Shown piece after piece: positions 1-10,264 of a stretch of DNA of 43,874 bases. The stretch spans positions 3,433-47,306 of the forward strand of contig JAAMXP010001235.1 of NCBI GenBank assembly GCA_019693395.1, given 5' to 3'. The translations under genes and the position numbers were made by a program. This DNA comes from Ettlia oleoabundans (taxonomy: Eukaryota; Chlorophyta; Chlorophyceae; Chlamydomonadales). The number at the start of each line of letters is the position of its first letter. Position 1 is the stretch's first letter. The notes beneath the pieces were generated by a model, which saw only the letters and a program-made list of their open reading frames with translations, did no database searches and was not told where the DNA came from.

Positions 1-51
1 CCACGCAGCTGATTGACTGCTGACAGCTGACCACCCCTGCCAGCCACCCAC

Positions 52-1185
52 CCGAGTCCACCGTGATTTTGGGTCCCATGGACCAGTTGGGGTGCTTGAG
101 GGCGTCCGCCTTGGTGACGTGCGCCAGCTTGTCAACGGGCAGATCGCGGAAGGCGCCGCCGCTAGCGGTCAGAATGATGCGGCGCATGCCTCCCTCGGGC
201 AGACCCTTCAGCAGCCAGGAGGGTATGGGTAACTGCTTGCTATGGGGCAGGGCAGGAAAGCAAGTATGCACACCTCGCAGCAGCCTGTAAGTTGCCCCCC
301 ATAGCCCAGCCGCATAAGAACTATGCTGACTCTCATGTTGTTGAGACGCTGTGAGTTGGGCTGTGCACTGCGAACCGATTCCCACTTGTGCTGAAGTCAC
401 ATCCCCGTCATTACAGCACTTGCCTTGTCAACAAGCCTTCCAACATGCCTTCCACTGTAACTCAACTCCCGCTGCATCCCGCCTGATCGCTTCCCCCACA
501 CCATTGCACCCCCTGCCTGTGGCCCACCCACCTGAAGGCACTGGAAAATGGCCGAGTGCTCCGAGTCGGCAGGCAGGATGTGAACGCCGTGCTTCTGGGC
601 CAGGGGCAGCACAAATGGCCCGCCTGCAATCAGGGTCTCCTTGTTGGCCAGGCAGATGTCCTTGCCGGACTCAATGGCGGCAACTGTGGGCTTGAGGCCC
701 GCGCAGCCCACAATGCCCGTCACACACGAGTCGGCCTCGCTGTGCGCCGCCACCGCGCAGATCCCCTCCTCGCCAGCCAGGATCTCAGGCTGCCGCGGTG
801 CGTCCCGGATCAGCTCCTTGAGCTCAGCCACCTTTGCCTGGTCGCGCACAGACACCAGGGCGGGCTGGAACCGCCTGATCTGCTCAGCAAGCAGCTCAAG
901 GTTGCCACCCGCAGCCAGCGCCGTAACTGCAAACTTGTCGGGGTGCTCAGCAACAATGTCCAGCGTCTGGGTACCAATGCTGCCTGTGCTGCCCAACAGC
1001 GAAAATTTCTTTGGGCCATCCCGCTCGGCAAGCGTCTCGGGCACGGGCACGCGGCCTGGCCACGCAGGCGGCGGCGCCGCTGCCTGCACCAGCATCGACC
1101 GCCGGGCTGCCTTACCAGCCCGCTGCTTGCCGTGCAGCAAATGCACCTGCTGCTGACCGCACAGGGCGGCGCTGCTGGCCTGCAT
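52..1185 (-). CDS. DXR: 1-deoxy-D-xylulose 5-phosphate reductoisomerase, 5' part (partial)
   Basis: Plastid enzyme of the MEP isoprenoid pathway; it converts DXP to MEP using NADPH and a divalent metal. Two exons are visible: 1185-532 and 205-52. They join in phase 0, and a donor at 51 leads out of the window, so the C-terminal part is missing. Seen in order: an Ala/Gln/Arg-rich N-terminus of about 50 residues that reads as a chloroplast transit peptide, the NADPH-binding GSTGSIG motif, [11 protein letters not shown], the metal-binding motif [11 protein letters not shown], and in exon 2 [19 protein letters not shown] followed by [15 protein letters not shown]. These match plant DXR closely. 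I chose ATG 1185 because the transit-like sequence begins there; the frame also stays open upstream to 1326. The start lies 214 bp from that of the divergent F-box-like gene, suggesting a shared promoter region. Confidence 0.95.
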
Positions 1186-1399
1186 AGTTGTGCTGTGACC
1201 GAGGCTGATGCTTGCGGCTCGGACAGCGGCACTAAGCTGTTGAAACCGTGTTCCTCCAACAATGGCTGTTATGGCTAAATGGTTGCGGAAGGCGAATTGG
1301 CAAACCTGAGCAGGATAGGCTGGCAACGCAGGCTCAGCACAGCAGGTTTTTCAATTCCTGGGAGACTGAAAAGGCCCGGAAGCCCAGGCAGGTAAGCTA

Positions 1400-2800
1400 A
1401 TGGATAACCATATGAGTTCAACTATTTTACTTCTTGATCGTGACTGCCTCTTGAGGGTGCTCGCCCTATGCTCTTGCCGCGACGTGCTGGCACTTGGGTG
1501 CTGCAACAGAGAGCTCCGGAAGCGAATTCAGGTGTGCTAGCAGGCTACGATTGGGTGGGCCGCGCCCCATCTGGCAGTGGGCGCGTCCGCAGTGGTGGTT
1601 TCTATGCGCGGTAACCAATAGACAAGCCATTGCCTGCTTGCCCTGCCTGCCTACAGGATGACGACCTTTGGCGTTTGCTGGCCGAACAAAAGTGGGGCTG
1701 GCATGTGGCGAGATTGGCACGAGTGTCAGTAGGAGGCTGGGCGGCATGGACCCGCCACCGCCTGTCGGTCAGCGCTCAGCCCATGTCGCCGCTTGACCTA
1801 GTGCAGGTGCGGGGGTGCTGAGGCCAGGGTCAGCACCTGCCACCACTCTGTGACGCGTGCTATATTGTGCCTCCAATGCACGTGTGTGACTATACGATGG
1901 TTGGTGCAGTACTATTTGTTGTATGCCTGCCTGGCACTCGCATCCTCATGGCCCTCCCCCTGGGGACCCTGCCTCATGCCATGTGCCAGTGCAGGAGCAC
2001 TATCAGGACTGCCCCTTCCAGCACTGTGTAGCCTGCCTGCTCTGTAGCCGCACTACAGGGGGTGGTGTGGTGCGTGAAGCCATCCGTCTCTTCCTGGGCC
2101 TCTACCCCACACCCTCAGCAGTGATGGATGCAAGCACCGACAGGTATCAGCGGCATGGATGGTGCAAGAGCAGCAGGGGTCAGACTCAGTGATGCCTGCT
2201 GATCAAGGAGGTGGAATAAGATGTCTGGGAGCACATGCCATTGCCTCACGTGCCTGCTCCACCTTCCCAATCCTCCACTCTCCCTCCTCTGTTGTTGCCG
2301 TGCTTTGCAGCTTGCTGTGTTTGCTACAGCCCCTGGGCTTGCAGGCTGTCAGGCTGGCGGCAGTGCGGGGACTGGCTCATGACTTCCTGGCGGTGAACTG
2401 GCAGGACCCCACCCAATTCAAGCACTGCGGACCCTTTGTGGCCGACTCGTGGCGCATCTTCTGCCGAGCACAGCGCAGCCTGGCGGGCGTGACTGACAAG
2501 AACCTGCAGCGGTACCTGCGCTGGCGCATGCATGGCCGGCTGGAGAGCAAAGAGGTGCAGACGCGGGAACGAGGGGGGCGGCATGGCCAGGCAGCCACTC
2601 ATAAGCGCAACCTGGAAGCGGTGGTGGAACCAGGCACTTTGCGAAGTGGGCGATGCAGGAATGGCAGCACCAAAACTGGCAGCAGCAGCAGCATGGGTCG
2701 TGCTAACCCGCCTGCCCACTGCCGCATCACTCGAGCAGCATCTGCTGCCGCAGCATCCACTCCTTCTGCTGCAAAGCCAGCTGGGCGTCGGCGCGGGTGA
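1400..2800 (+). CDS. F-box-like protein, function unknown
   Basis: Four exons join in phase: 1400-1531, 1657-1806, 1995-2143 and 2311 to about 2800. The N-terminus (LLLDRDCLLRVLALCSCRD, then VLALGCCNRELRKRIQ) has the hydrophobic and Leu/Cys spacing of an F-box, and is followed by DDDLWRLLAEQKWGW, as is common after algal F-boxes. Exon 3 is Cys-rich (CPFQHCVACLLCSR). Exon 4 contains a run ending in DSWRIFCRAQRSLAG. By family knowledge an F-box would bind SKP1 in an SCF ubiquitin ligase; the substrate cannot be inferred. The end is uncertain: after about 2555 the translation is low-complexity Ala/Ser/Arg, and a donor there could lead to a different last exon. It shares a 214-bp intergenic region with DXR. 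Confidence 0.6.
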
Positions 2801-2921
2801 GTCCCAGCCTCGCTCCACCCAGTCTGTGGATGTCTGCGCAGTGCTGGAAGCAGCATGAAGACACGCGCCAGTGCATATTTTGTAGCCTGTTGAGTTGAAC
2901 TTTCTTCGAGTTCATGGGCCG

Positions 2922-2926
2922 TTACA
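2922..2926 (-). terminator. Putative polyadenylation signal TGTAA (coiled-coil gene)
   Basis: TTACA on the plus strand reads TGTAA on the minus strand, 108 bp past the stop at 3035. TGTAA is the usual chlorophyte nuclear poly(A) signal. Confidence 0.45.
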
Positions 2927-3034
2927 CTGTACCACATGCAAGTAATCCTACTGGCTTGTTGCAACTTGCCCTCCGATGGTTCAACAAGCCCAGCTGTGAC
3001 CGCAACGCATGGGCGGGAGCACAGCAGCGCCTGC

Positions 3035-3576
3035 TCACATCCACACCCCGCCTCCTTCCCCTTGCTGCTGCGCCCGCTCAGGCTGCTGGCCGGCTGCATC
3101 CTGCATGATGGCCTCGCTTCCACGCGTTGCTACGGCTCCTTCTTGCCGCTCCTGTTGTTGTCGGGGGGCTGTCAGTGCTGCCGGTAGGGGCTGCTCCTCG
3201 GTGGGGATGGCCTGGCCGCCCAGTGGCTGCCGCCCCGCCCTCAGCTGCCGCAGCTCCTCCTCTAGCCGCTCTATCTGCCCACGGTATTTAGCAATCACTG
3301 CAATGTTTTCCTGCGGCACGCGTGCAGACCCAACGAAAAACAAAGGTCAGGAACAGGCGAACTGTTTGGGGGGAAGGTTGAGCGATGGGCGGCAGCGGCG
3401 GTGGGTCTATGCACCACCTCAATTGCCGCCCTGAACTCCCGATCCTCGTCGTCTTCCTCTAACATCGCTTGCTTCAGGTATTCGTTGCTATTCAAAAGAT
3501 GCTGCACGGCGTTTTGCAGCCTGTCCACCTCCGTCTGCATCAACCGAAGCACGCCATCCGCTTGTGCGGCCGACAT
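3035..3576 (-). CDS. Small coiled-coil protein, function unknown
   Basis: Two exons, 3576-3418 and 3310-3035, join in phase 0 to give 144 residues. Residues from about 8 to 75 have heptad-like leucines and charged residues (VLRLMQTEVDRLQNAVQHLL; ENIAVIAKYRGQIERLEEEL), predicting a helical coiled coil. The C-terminal half is Gln/Ala/Glu/Arg-rich and probably disordered. I chose ATG 3576 because the longer reading frame upstream opens only with GTG and contains a plausible splice acceptor. Conserved-looking residues on both sides of the intron (FRAAIE then ENIAVIAKYR) support the splice. There is no signal peptide or membrane segment. I do not recognise the family. It is transcribed in the same direction as, and downstream of, UROD. 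Confidence 0.6.
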
Positions 3577-3832
3577 ATCCAATAAGGGAGTTTTGTCGAT
3601 CAGGTCTGAAAACAGCTTTCTTGTGAACCGAGGCACGAGCTATGCACCCTGGCGCAGTATTCTGCCAGGCAGAGGGGCAGTTGTACTGGTGCGCTACTGC
3701 GTGCGTAGGCACCTCTGCATTGCCAGGCTCTCAATGTTACTGACGAAAGTTATCGTTAATAATTGAAAAAAGTAGATGTAAGTGCTGGATTTGATGGTCC
3801 CCCAAAAAAGAAAGGCAAGCTGCCTCCCCTGG

Positions 3833-4116
3833 TCATGCTGCCACAGCCTGCGGCTGCGGAGCCTTGCCATGTGTGGCCAGGATGTCGGCAGACTGCCGTG
3901 CCAGCTGGCAGAACAGGGCGACACTCTCCTCTGGGGTTCCCTCAATCACGCCATGCCCCACGTTGAGTATGTGATGGCGTGGCCCCGCCTCCACCAGGCA
4001 GCGTGTCACCGCCTCACGGATTGCTGCCTCGCCGCCAAACAGGATCATGGGGTCCACATTGCCCTGCAGGCAGGAAGGGGAGATGTGTTGAAACAGAGGT
4101 CGGCCGCATTGAGTAA

Positions 4117-4151
<35 letters not shown>

Positions 4152-6167
4152 ATAGGCTGTAACTCTTGTTTTATTTCTTTTTTTTCTTTTTGGTGCGCCA
4201 GAATCCGGAGCAGGGGAGGGGGGGTGGGGGATGGGGGGCCGCAGCTGAAGCCCCAATGGGTTGCACTAACATAGGGCAAGCATGAGGTGGGCTGGCTGCA
4301 TGAGAGATGAGGAGCAAGACGCATCTGTGCAGCAACGAACAGGAAGGTAGCAGTGCTTGGTCGGATGCATATGGTGACCACCGCAGCAACACCGCCCTTC
4401 ATTCTTCTGCAACAAGCCGCCCATTGCCCCCAACCGAAAGTGGGCAGAAAGTTGGCTCACCTGCAGCGTGCGGTTATTGCCAATCGCCTGCCGCGCGCCC
4501 GCCATGGCGCACTCCCAGTCCAGCCCAATCACATCAGCGCTGCAGGCCGCCAGCTGGGCATGCTTGCCGGCGCCGCCGTTTGCGTGGAAGATGAGCGGCA
4601 CCTCGGGGTGGCGAGCGCGCACGCCTGCCATTACCCGCTCAGCATATGGCATGCTGAACTCGGCAAACTGCTCGGGGCTGAGGTGGTGCGCCCAGGAGTC
4701 AAACAACTGCACAACCTGCAACCGTGGAACAACACCAGGAGCAAGCAGGACAGGCAGGGCAGGGACATGGCTAGGTGAGAAGCACCACACGTAACCTGCT
4801 CCTGCAACACTTGTTACGGACTCACACACCCGCATCACAGCACACAACACAACGCTGATGAACCACTCGCCACAGATACCGACAAGCACAGAGCCCCAAA
4901 CATTGCGCACACAACACGCACTACCAGCACCATTGCCGTTGCCACCACTCCCATTCCTTGCTGCTGTGCATATGGCCGCACCTGTGCGCCCGCCTGGATC
5001 TGGTAGCACACGTACTCAATGAGTGCCTCTGTGAGGTGATCCAGCAGCGCATGCAGCACCTCTGGGTTACGGTACATCATGGTCTTGGTGCGCCGGCAGT
5101 TGCGCTCCGCCTTGCCCTCCACGCTGTATGCCGCCAGGGTCCAAGGCGTGCCAATGAAGCCCAGCAGTGTGGCGCCGGATCCCTCAATCTCGCCGCGCAG
5201 CGTGCTCAGAGTCTCGTGCACAAAAGGCAGCTTGGACAGGGGGTCATCCATGGGCACCAGGGCGCGCACGTCACCCATGCTGCGGGCAGTCGAGAGGTTG
5301 GGTGGGTTTCAGGGGAGTAGGAGGGGCAGGGATGGTAAGGAACACGTGGGACTGCTGCAAGAAGCGGGCATCGGATTGCTATTGGGCTCTTTGTGGGCTC
5401 ACAAGCATCGCCTGGCCCCCTGTTTGCATAGTTTCACATTCCTGCCTTGCGGTTTGCACCCCTCCGGACATAAGGTGCCGTCTGGCGCTGAACAGCCCAC
5501 CTGTTGATTGGGTTGTCGATGCGTGGCCCTTTGCCCTTGATCACGTCAAACTTAATGCCCAACGCGGGCAGGGGTGTGAGTATGTCTGAGAACATGATGA
5601 CTCCGTCTGTGTGGAAGGCGCGCCAGGGCTGCAGGCTGAGCTCAATGGCAATGGAGGCGGTCTCAGACCGCTCGCGGAAGCCAATGCGGTCAGAGTACTC
5701 GCGGAAGGCAGCCATGTAGCGGCCAGCCTGACGCATCAACCACACGGGCGTGCGTTCTGCCTCTGTAGGGCAGTGGCAAGGGGGCAACAAGCAGAGGTGG
5801 CAGGGCTGCGTCAGTGAGCATGCTGCCATTGATTGGTATGGGGCGGAGTAGCACCTCAGTACCTTCTGTTATGGTAAATCCGATTACACAAGTGCTGCTC
5901 GCTGTGGTGTTATCCGCATGGAATTTGAGCGCAGTGCAAAGGCAGGCACAGCAAGTACCAACTTGTTAAAGGCTGTACACTGGCTCGCCGCCACTGCTGC
6001 CGCTGCACCGCAGGAAGGATGAGCCACCACCCACCTTCGCCGCGTGCTACCCGAAGTAGCAGGGCTTCTTGGTGGCATACAGGGCTACAGCTACGCTTGC
6101 TGCTGCGCGCCGCCCGCTGCAGGGGCTTGAAGGCTGCGGCTTGGGACACTGCGCCCAGTTGCGACAT
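3833..6167 (-). CDS. UROD: Uroporphyrinogen decarboxylase
   Basis: Decarboxylates uroporphyrinogen III to coproporphyrinogen III on the heme/chlorophyll branch of tetrapyrrole synthesis, in the plastid. Five exons: 6167-6035, 5762-5501, 5279-4982, 4715-4461 and 4063-3833. All phases agree and give 392 residues, normal for plant and algal enzymes with a transit peptide. Seen: a Ser/Arg/Gln-rich N-terminus; the UROD signature [17 protein letters not shown] with its active-site arginines; FSDILTPL with the catalytic aspartate; [13 protein letters not shown] with the conserved tyrosine; [15 protein letters not shown]; and [13 protein letters not shown] with the conserved histidine. ATG 6167 is the first ATG in the frame; codons further upstream open only with TTG. 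The start lies 189 bp from that of the divergent gene at 6357. Confidence 0.96.
4117..4150. repeat. (CCAG)n microsatellite in UROD intron 4
   Basis: About 8.5 tandem copies of the tetranucleotide CCAG lie inside the last UROD intron, followed by a T-rich stretch on the plus strand. This is a simple repeat with no coding role. Confidence 0.9.
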
Positions 6168-6356
6168 GGCTACAGGCTGCTTAAACGCTTCAGAATACAA
6201 TCATGCAACTCGTATGTACAATGAAGAGAGGGTGTAAACGCGAGATCGACCGTCCTGCATGAGGTCTATCCTGCTCATCCACATACGTGGCTTTGAACAG
6301 CCCCCCTGCAAACCCGCCACCCTATACTCTCGGACACATACCGCCAAACACAAGCC

Positions 6357-8043
6357 ATGCAACAGCTGTCATGCCTCTCTCGGTGCTCATCCGCTGCACC
6401 CTGCCGGCAGCAAGCCGCCGTCACCTGCCTGCGTAGTTGCGCAGCGGTTCGGCAGCAGGGATGGGCGGCCTTCACCCAACAGCCACGGCAGGCCGTGCAG
6501 CAGCTGCGGCAGGCGGGGCAATGGCGCCGCTGTGCGGCGCAGGCCAGCGTCTACGGCTCCGAGTGGACCACCCCCAAAGATGCCTACGTTACGGTGGTGC
6601 GTGCTTTTGCGTGGTTGGTGTGATGGCATTGGTCATTTGGATTCTTTTTGTAACGCTCGTTTCCTCAGCAACTACCCAGTCAACGTGCAGCGTAAGGTAC
6701 TCTACTGCCGCAGCCTGCCAAGGGCAAACCCCAGATGGAGAAACCCCATGCAGTGCGTTTAGCGGGAGCCTTTGCTGCTCCCCACGCTTCCCCACCTGCA
6801 GGGTCTTTCTCATTGCTTTGTGAAGGGCGGCGACGGCAAGCTGGTGGATCAATACGTGATCGAGCCTATCACCGCCAACAGCGTCGAGTGCATGGCAAAA
6901 GGTGGATGCTGTGAATCGCGTATGATTTGTCAGTGGGCAACTAGGTCGCAAGTATACTGGCAGGGGCTGCGTTATTGCTGTGTAATGTTCAGCTGTCCCG
7001 ACTGTGTCTGAGGCACATGCAAGTAGCCCCTGCACATCCCCTCGCGTTGGCAACGTTGTGAACTTGTGGCCTGACACCAACCTCCCTACCCATTCAGCAG
7101 TTTGCACCGGTCACCGCCCTCTGCCTCGCCCTTGCTGTATGCTGCAGGGGCGCGCACCTCCTTCATACATGTATTCAGCTTGCGTCTGGAGGAGGCACTG
7201 CAACGCAACAAGGCCTGTTACCCGCCCGAGTATGCGAGGGGCGCCTTTTGCGAGGACTATGAGGGGCGCTGCGACGCATGTGCACGCACATGGATGCGGC
7301 CCCACGCAATGGACAACCTGCTGTGAGTGGCGCAGGCGAATTTGTGAAGGGGCTTGGTGCATGCGAGGATGGTGCAGGCTCTGTGGCAGCGTCACCTGCT
7401 GCTGCTCAGCTGGCCCGAGCACTGTGTCACGTCTGCGTGATGTTGCAGCTGGTCGCAACAATTGCTTGTCAGCGCCAAGCCCTGATATGCTGGCGGCTGC
7501 TCTTGGTGGTAGATGATGATCTGTACATCCTTTTTGCACTGCTGATTGCCACTCTGCTTTTTCTTCTTAGCTAACTTGCCGCTGCCTCGACCTCTGGCTC
7601 GCCTCCCCGGCCATTCACACCACCTGCAGCGACATTGTGCCCCTGGGCCAACTGAAAAGCAGCTTCAACTATTCCACCGCCGAGAAACGCGTGCTGAACG
7701 CGGACAACATTGTCAATGATGATGACAACATTAAGCAGGTGTGACACGAAATCTATAAGCATTCCCCTGCCACAGCTTCATCATGTTTGATGGGTTGCCA
7801 TGCTGCTGGCTTCTCGTGACATAGCACCAAACCCAGCTCTGCCAGGAGCAATGAGCGCTCATGGTAGCTGTCTCCACGTGTCAATGCCTCGGCCCTGGTA
7901 CTGTGCTGCAGGACATGTCCATTGACGTGTACGGGCGTAAGGGCAAGGAGGAGTCGGCAGCAACGCCGGCGCACGCCGTACCTGCGGCCGCTGCACAGGA
8001 GGAGGATGAGGAAGACGATATGGACGCACTGCTGTCTGTGTGA
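6357..8043 (+). CDS. Conserved plastid-type protein of unknown function
   Basis: Five exons join in phase: 6357-6596, 6802-6901, 7148-7322, 7630-7738 and 7912-8043. They give 251 residues. The first 65 or so are rich in Gln, Ala, Arg and Cys with almost no acidic residues, which reads as a chloroplast transit peptide. The core has TPKDAYVTVGLSHCFVKGGD, a stretch ending in VIEPITANSVECMAKG, a Cys-rich segment (FCEDYEGRCDACARTWMRP) and FNYSTAEKRVLNADNIVNDD. The tail is acidic (EEDEEDDMDALLSV). The core resembles plant and algal plastid proteins annotated only as unknown; I cannot give a family name. The exon 3/4 junction uses the acceptor before 7630, because the acceptor near 7571 would create a stop. 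It is divergent from UROD with 189 bp between starts. Confidence 0.7.
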
Positions 8044-8498
8044 GGTGCTAGAGGATAAGCTTGTGATGAGGACAACATGCTGTTCGGATGTCGACAGGAA
8101 TCTGCCTGAATGAGGCCATCCCACTAGACGCGTGGTAGGCCTAGGCATGGAATATAGCCGCTGTGGGCGCGCCCCATGATTGAATGCCAAGTCCATGAGT
8201 TTTGCACCCCATACATAGCTCCAACCAACTGAAATGAAGCCCTTGAACTTCTGTAGTCTGTGTTTCCCTGCCACTGCCGTGCCTGGCTGGCAAGCAATGT
8301 AGTGCTGTACTTCACCCCTGTCTTTCACCCATGGTTTGCTTGTCCTATCTGGTTTGTTCGTGTAACTCGGTCTTTAAAGATCAACGTAACTATAGCTTTG
8401 AGAAGTGGCTTCCAAAGTCTGGTCAATCTCGAGTGTCGGAGAGTAGCCAGGAACCCCACCACAACCTTTTGCGCCGCTTCATGTAACAGTCGTTGTCA
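8044..8498. other. Intergenic 3'/5' flank
   Basis: No supported gene. It contains TGTAA at 8361-8365, a plausible poly(A) signal for the upstream plastid-type gene, and then the presumed promoter of the CFAP73-like gene. Confidence 0.6.
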
Positions 8499-9920
8499 AT
8501 GGACCCTCGAACAGCTGTGCAGTCCGCGCCTCAGCTCCCAAAGTAAGCAACCCAAGAGCGGGATGCTCAAATCGGCGCGCTCCCTCGCTCGAGACGTTGG
8601 TTGGCTGTGCCTCATGGCATCCCGGATGTTGGTGTTGCAGGATAGCGCCATCGCAGCTGGTGATGCCCGAGGTCACACCTGCGACGCGCCTGCTAGAGAA
8701 GCGGCGGCAGCAGTTCGAGGCCGATGAAGCTCTGGAGGCGGCGAAGCAGCAGTATACCATGCAGGCGAGCACGTTACGTCATGTAGCCTTGCTGCTGCTG
8801 TAATGCTGTTGGGGGAGGAACGCCTGCATGAAGGGAAACAGGTGCACAAGAGGCATTGAGCTGCCACTGCCACCGCCACCGGCTCATCCCCTCCCCTCCC
8901 CTCCCCTCCCTGCCCTCCTTTGTCGACTGATCTGCAGGAAGCCGCATTTCGGCAGCGAGAGGAGTCACTGAAGCGGCGGGATTTGGAGCTTCAGGAGTCG
9001 CTGCTGCGTTTCACCCGCTTCTTGCAGGACAACGACGCCAAGCGCGCCAAGGCCAACCGACGTGCGGCGGACGAGGCGCGGCTGTGTGCGGAACGTGAGG
9101 CGGAGATTGCTCGGCTGCACGGCGAGGCAGAGTGCTGCAAAGCGCAGCGTGAGGGCATGCAGGCAGTGCTGCAGAAGGTTGTCAAGTGAGTGAGGGAGCG
9201 GGCAGGAGGTGTTGGGGTTGTGCTGCCGGGGTGGGCACATGGTACACGAACATGCCTCATGCCTTCCCTCATGCACCTTGATATCCCTGATACCGTGCTG
9301 TAATCAACCGTGGATTACGTGCCACCTATGCCAAGTGATCAGGGAGCATGTGCTCATGAGATTATCCACCCGCATGCTGCACAATCACCTCCAACAAGCA
9401 AAATTGAATGGCCCAGCTTGCCTGCCTTCTCCCCAGGTTCCAGCAGTACCTGCAGAGCGTGGTGGAGGCAGGAGACACGGGTTTCCAGGAGGTGGGCGAC
9501 ATCCTGGCTAGACACGCCACGCTGTGCGCAGCCAACACGGACCTGCGCCAGCAGCAAATAGCGTGCGTCGCCGAGGCGGAGCGGGTGCGCGGTGCCACTG
9601 CAGCGTACGCAAAGGCTAAGGCCAGTGAGCTGATGGATCTCAACAACCGACTGGCAGCTCTGAAGAAGGAGGCGGAGGTGGCGGCGGCAGAGGCGGCAGC
9701 GCAGGAGGCCGCCGCCGAGTATGGGCGGCGTGCAGCGGCAGACCGGCGGCTTGAGTTGACGCAGGTTCTGGCGGCAGCAGCCAACATGTACCAGCGGTGC
9801 CTGCAGTGCAGCCGGGTGGCGCGACCACGCGACGAGTCCGCTGCGTTGGTGCAGCTGGAGGCGGTGGGCAGCTACCTGGGGGACCTGCGGGCAGCGCTGG
9901 AGCAGGGGGTTGAGGGCTGA
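8499..9920 (+). CDS. CFAP73: CFAP73/CCDC42-family flagellar coiled-coil protein (DUF4200)
   Basis: Four exons, 8499-8542, 8641-8764, 8938-9185 and 9437-9920, join in phase to give 299 residues, the usual length for CCDC42/CFAP73. Diagnostic features are the N-terminal TPATRLLEKRRQQFEADEA, then FRQREESLKRRDLELQESLL with RFTRFLQDNDAKRAKANRRA, and after the third intron KFQQYLQSVVEAGDTGFQEV with GDILARHATLCAANTDLRQQ. The rest is coiled coil with an Ala/Glu-rich C-terminus. In Chlamydomonas the member MIA2/FAP73 belongs to the modifier-of-inner-arms complex, which regulates inner-arm dynein f/I1 on the axoneme; CCDC42 acts in sperm flagella. I cannot separate CFAP73 from CCDC42 by eye. Intron 2 uses a GC donor (CAG/GCGAGC). 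A TGTAA lies at 10055. Confidence 0.88.
8887..8910. repeat. (CCCCT)n pyrimidine tract in CFAP73 intron 2
   Basis: Tandem CCCCT copies form a polypyrimidine run 27 bases upstream of the exon 3 acceptor. It may serve as the splicing polypyrimidine tract. Confidence 0.8.
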
Positions 9921-10054
9921 GGGTATCAAGCACTGCCGGTTGAGCTGCAGCAGATTGCTGGGAGCTGCAACTCATCAATCATTTTGTGGCTACATTGCCA
10001 AGCTCTAGACCCTGTTCAGTGAAAAAGGCCAGCTTTGACTCTCCCGTATTTAAG

Positions 10055-10059
10055 TGTAA
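10055..10059 (+). terminator. Putative polyadenylation signal TGTAA (CFAP73)
   Basis: TGTAA lies 135 bp past the CFAP73 stop codon, in the 344-bp gap before the NCS1 gene. I see nothing else in that gap. Confidence 0.45.
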
Positions 10060-10264
10060 GCCTGCCAGCGACCTGTCACCGCCCGCCAGGTGGCCGCCAT
10101 AGCACCGCCATTTCGCAAGTGTTTGCCACATCCGACAAATCACTTTGACTGTACACCTCACAGCAGTTGCCTCGCGATCTCCCGCACCAAACAGCCGAGC
10201 ATTAACAGGCTGCCGACAGCTCAGGAAGGAAGCGGAGCGGTCGTCGTTGTGAAACACATTGAAA

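Noticed and set aside
556..1278. Long plus-strand frame opposite DXR exon 1
   Set aside because: It is the antisense shadow of a clearly conserved DXR exon and has no homology of its own.
3577..3636. Extended N-terminus of the small coiled-coil gene
   Set aside because: The longer frame starts with GTG, which is not a normal nuclear start, and contains a likely splice acceptor.
4117..4150. Tandem CCAG copies considered as a CRISPR-like or regulatory array
   Set aside because: The repeats have no spacers and lie inside an intron, so they are a plain microsatellite.
6168..6200. Eleven extra N-terminal residues for UROD
   Set aside because: That start codon is TTG; the first ATG in frame is at 6167.
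9354..9929. Two long minus-strand frames opposite CFAP73 exon 4
   Set aside because: They are GC-driven shadows; the plus strand carries the conserved DUF4200 sequence with correct splice sites.
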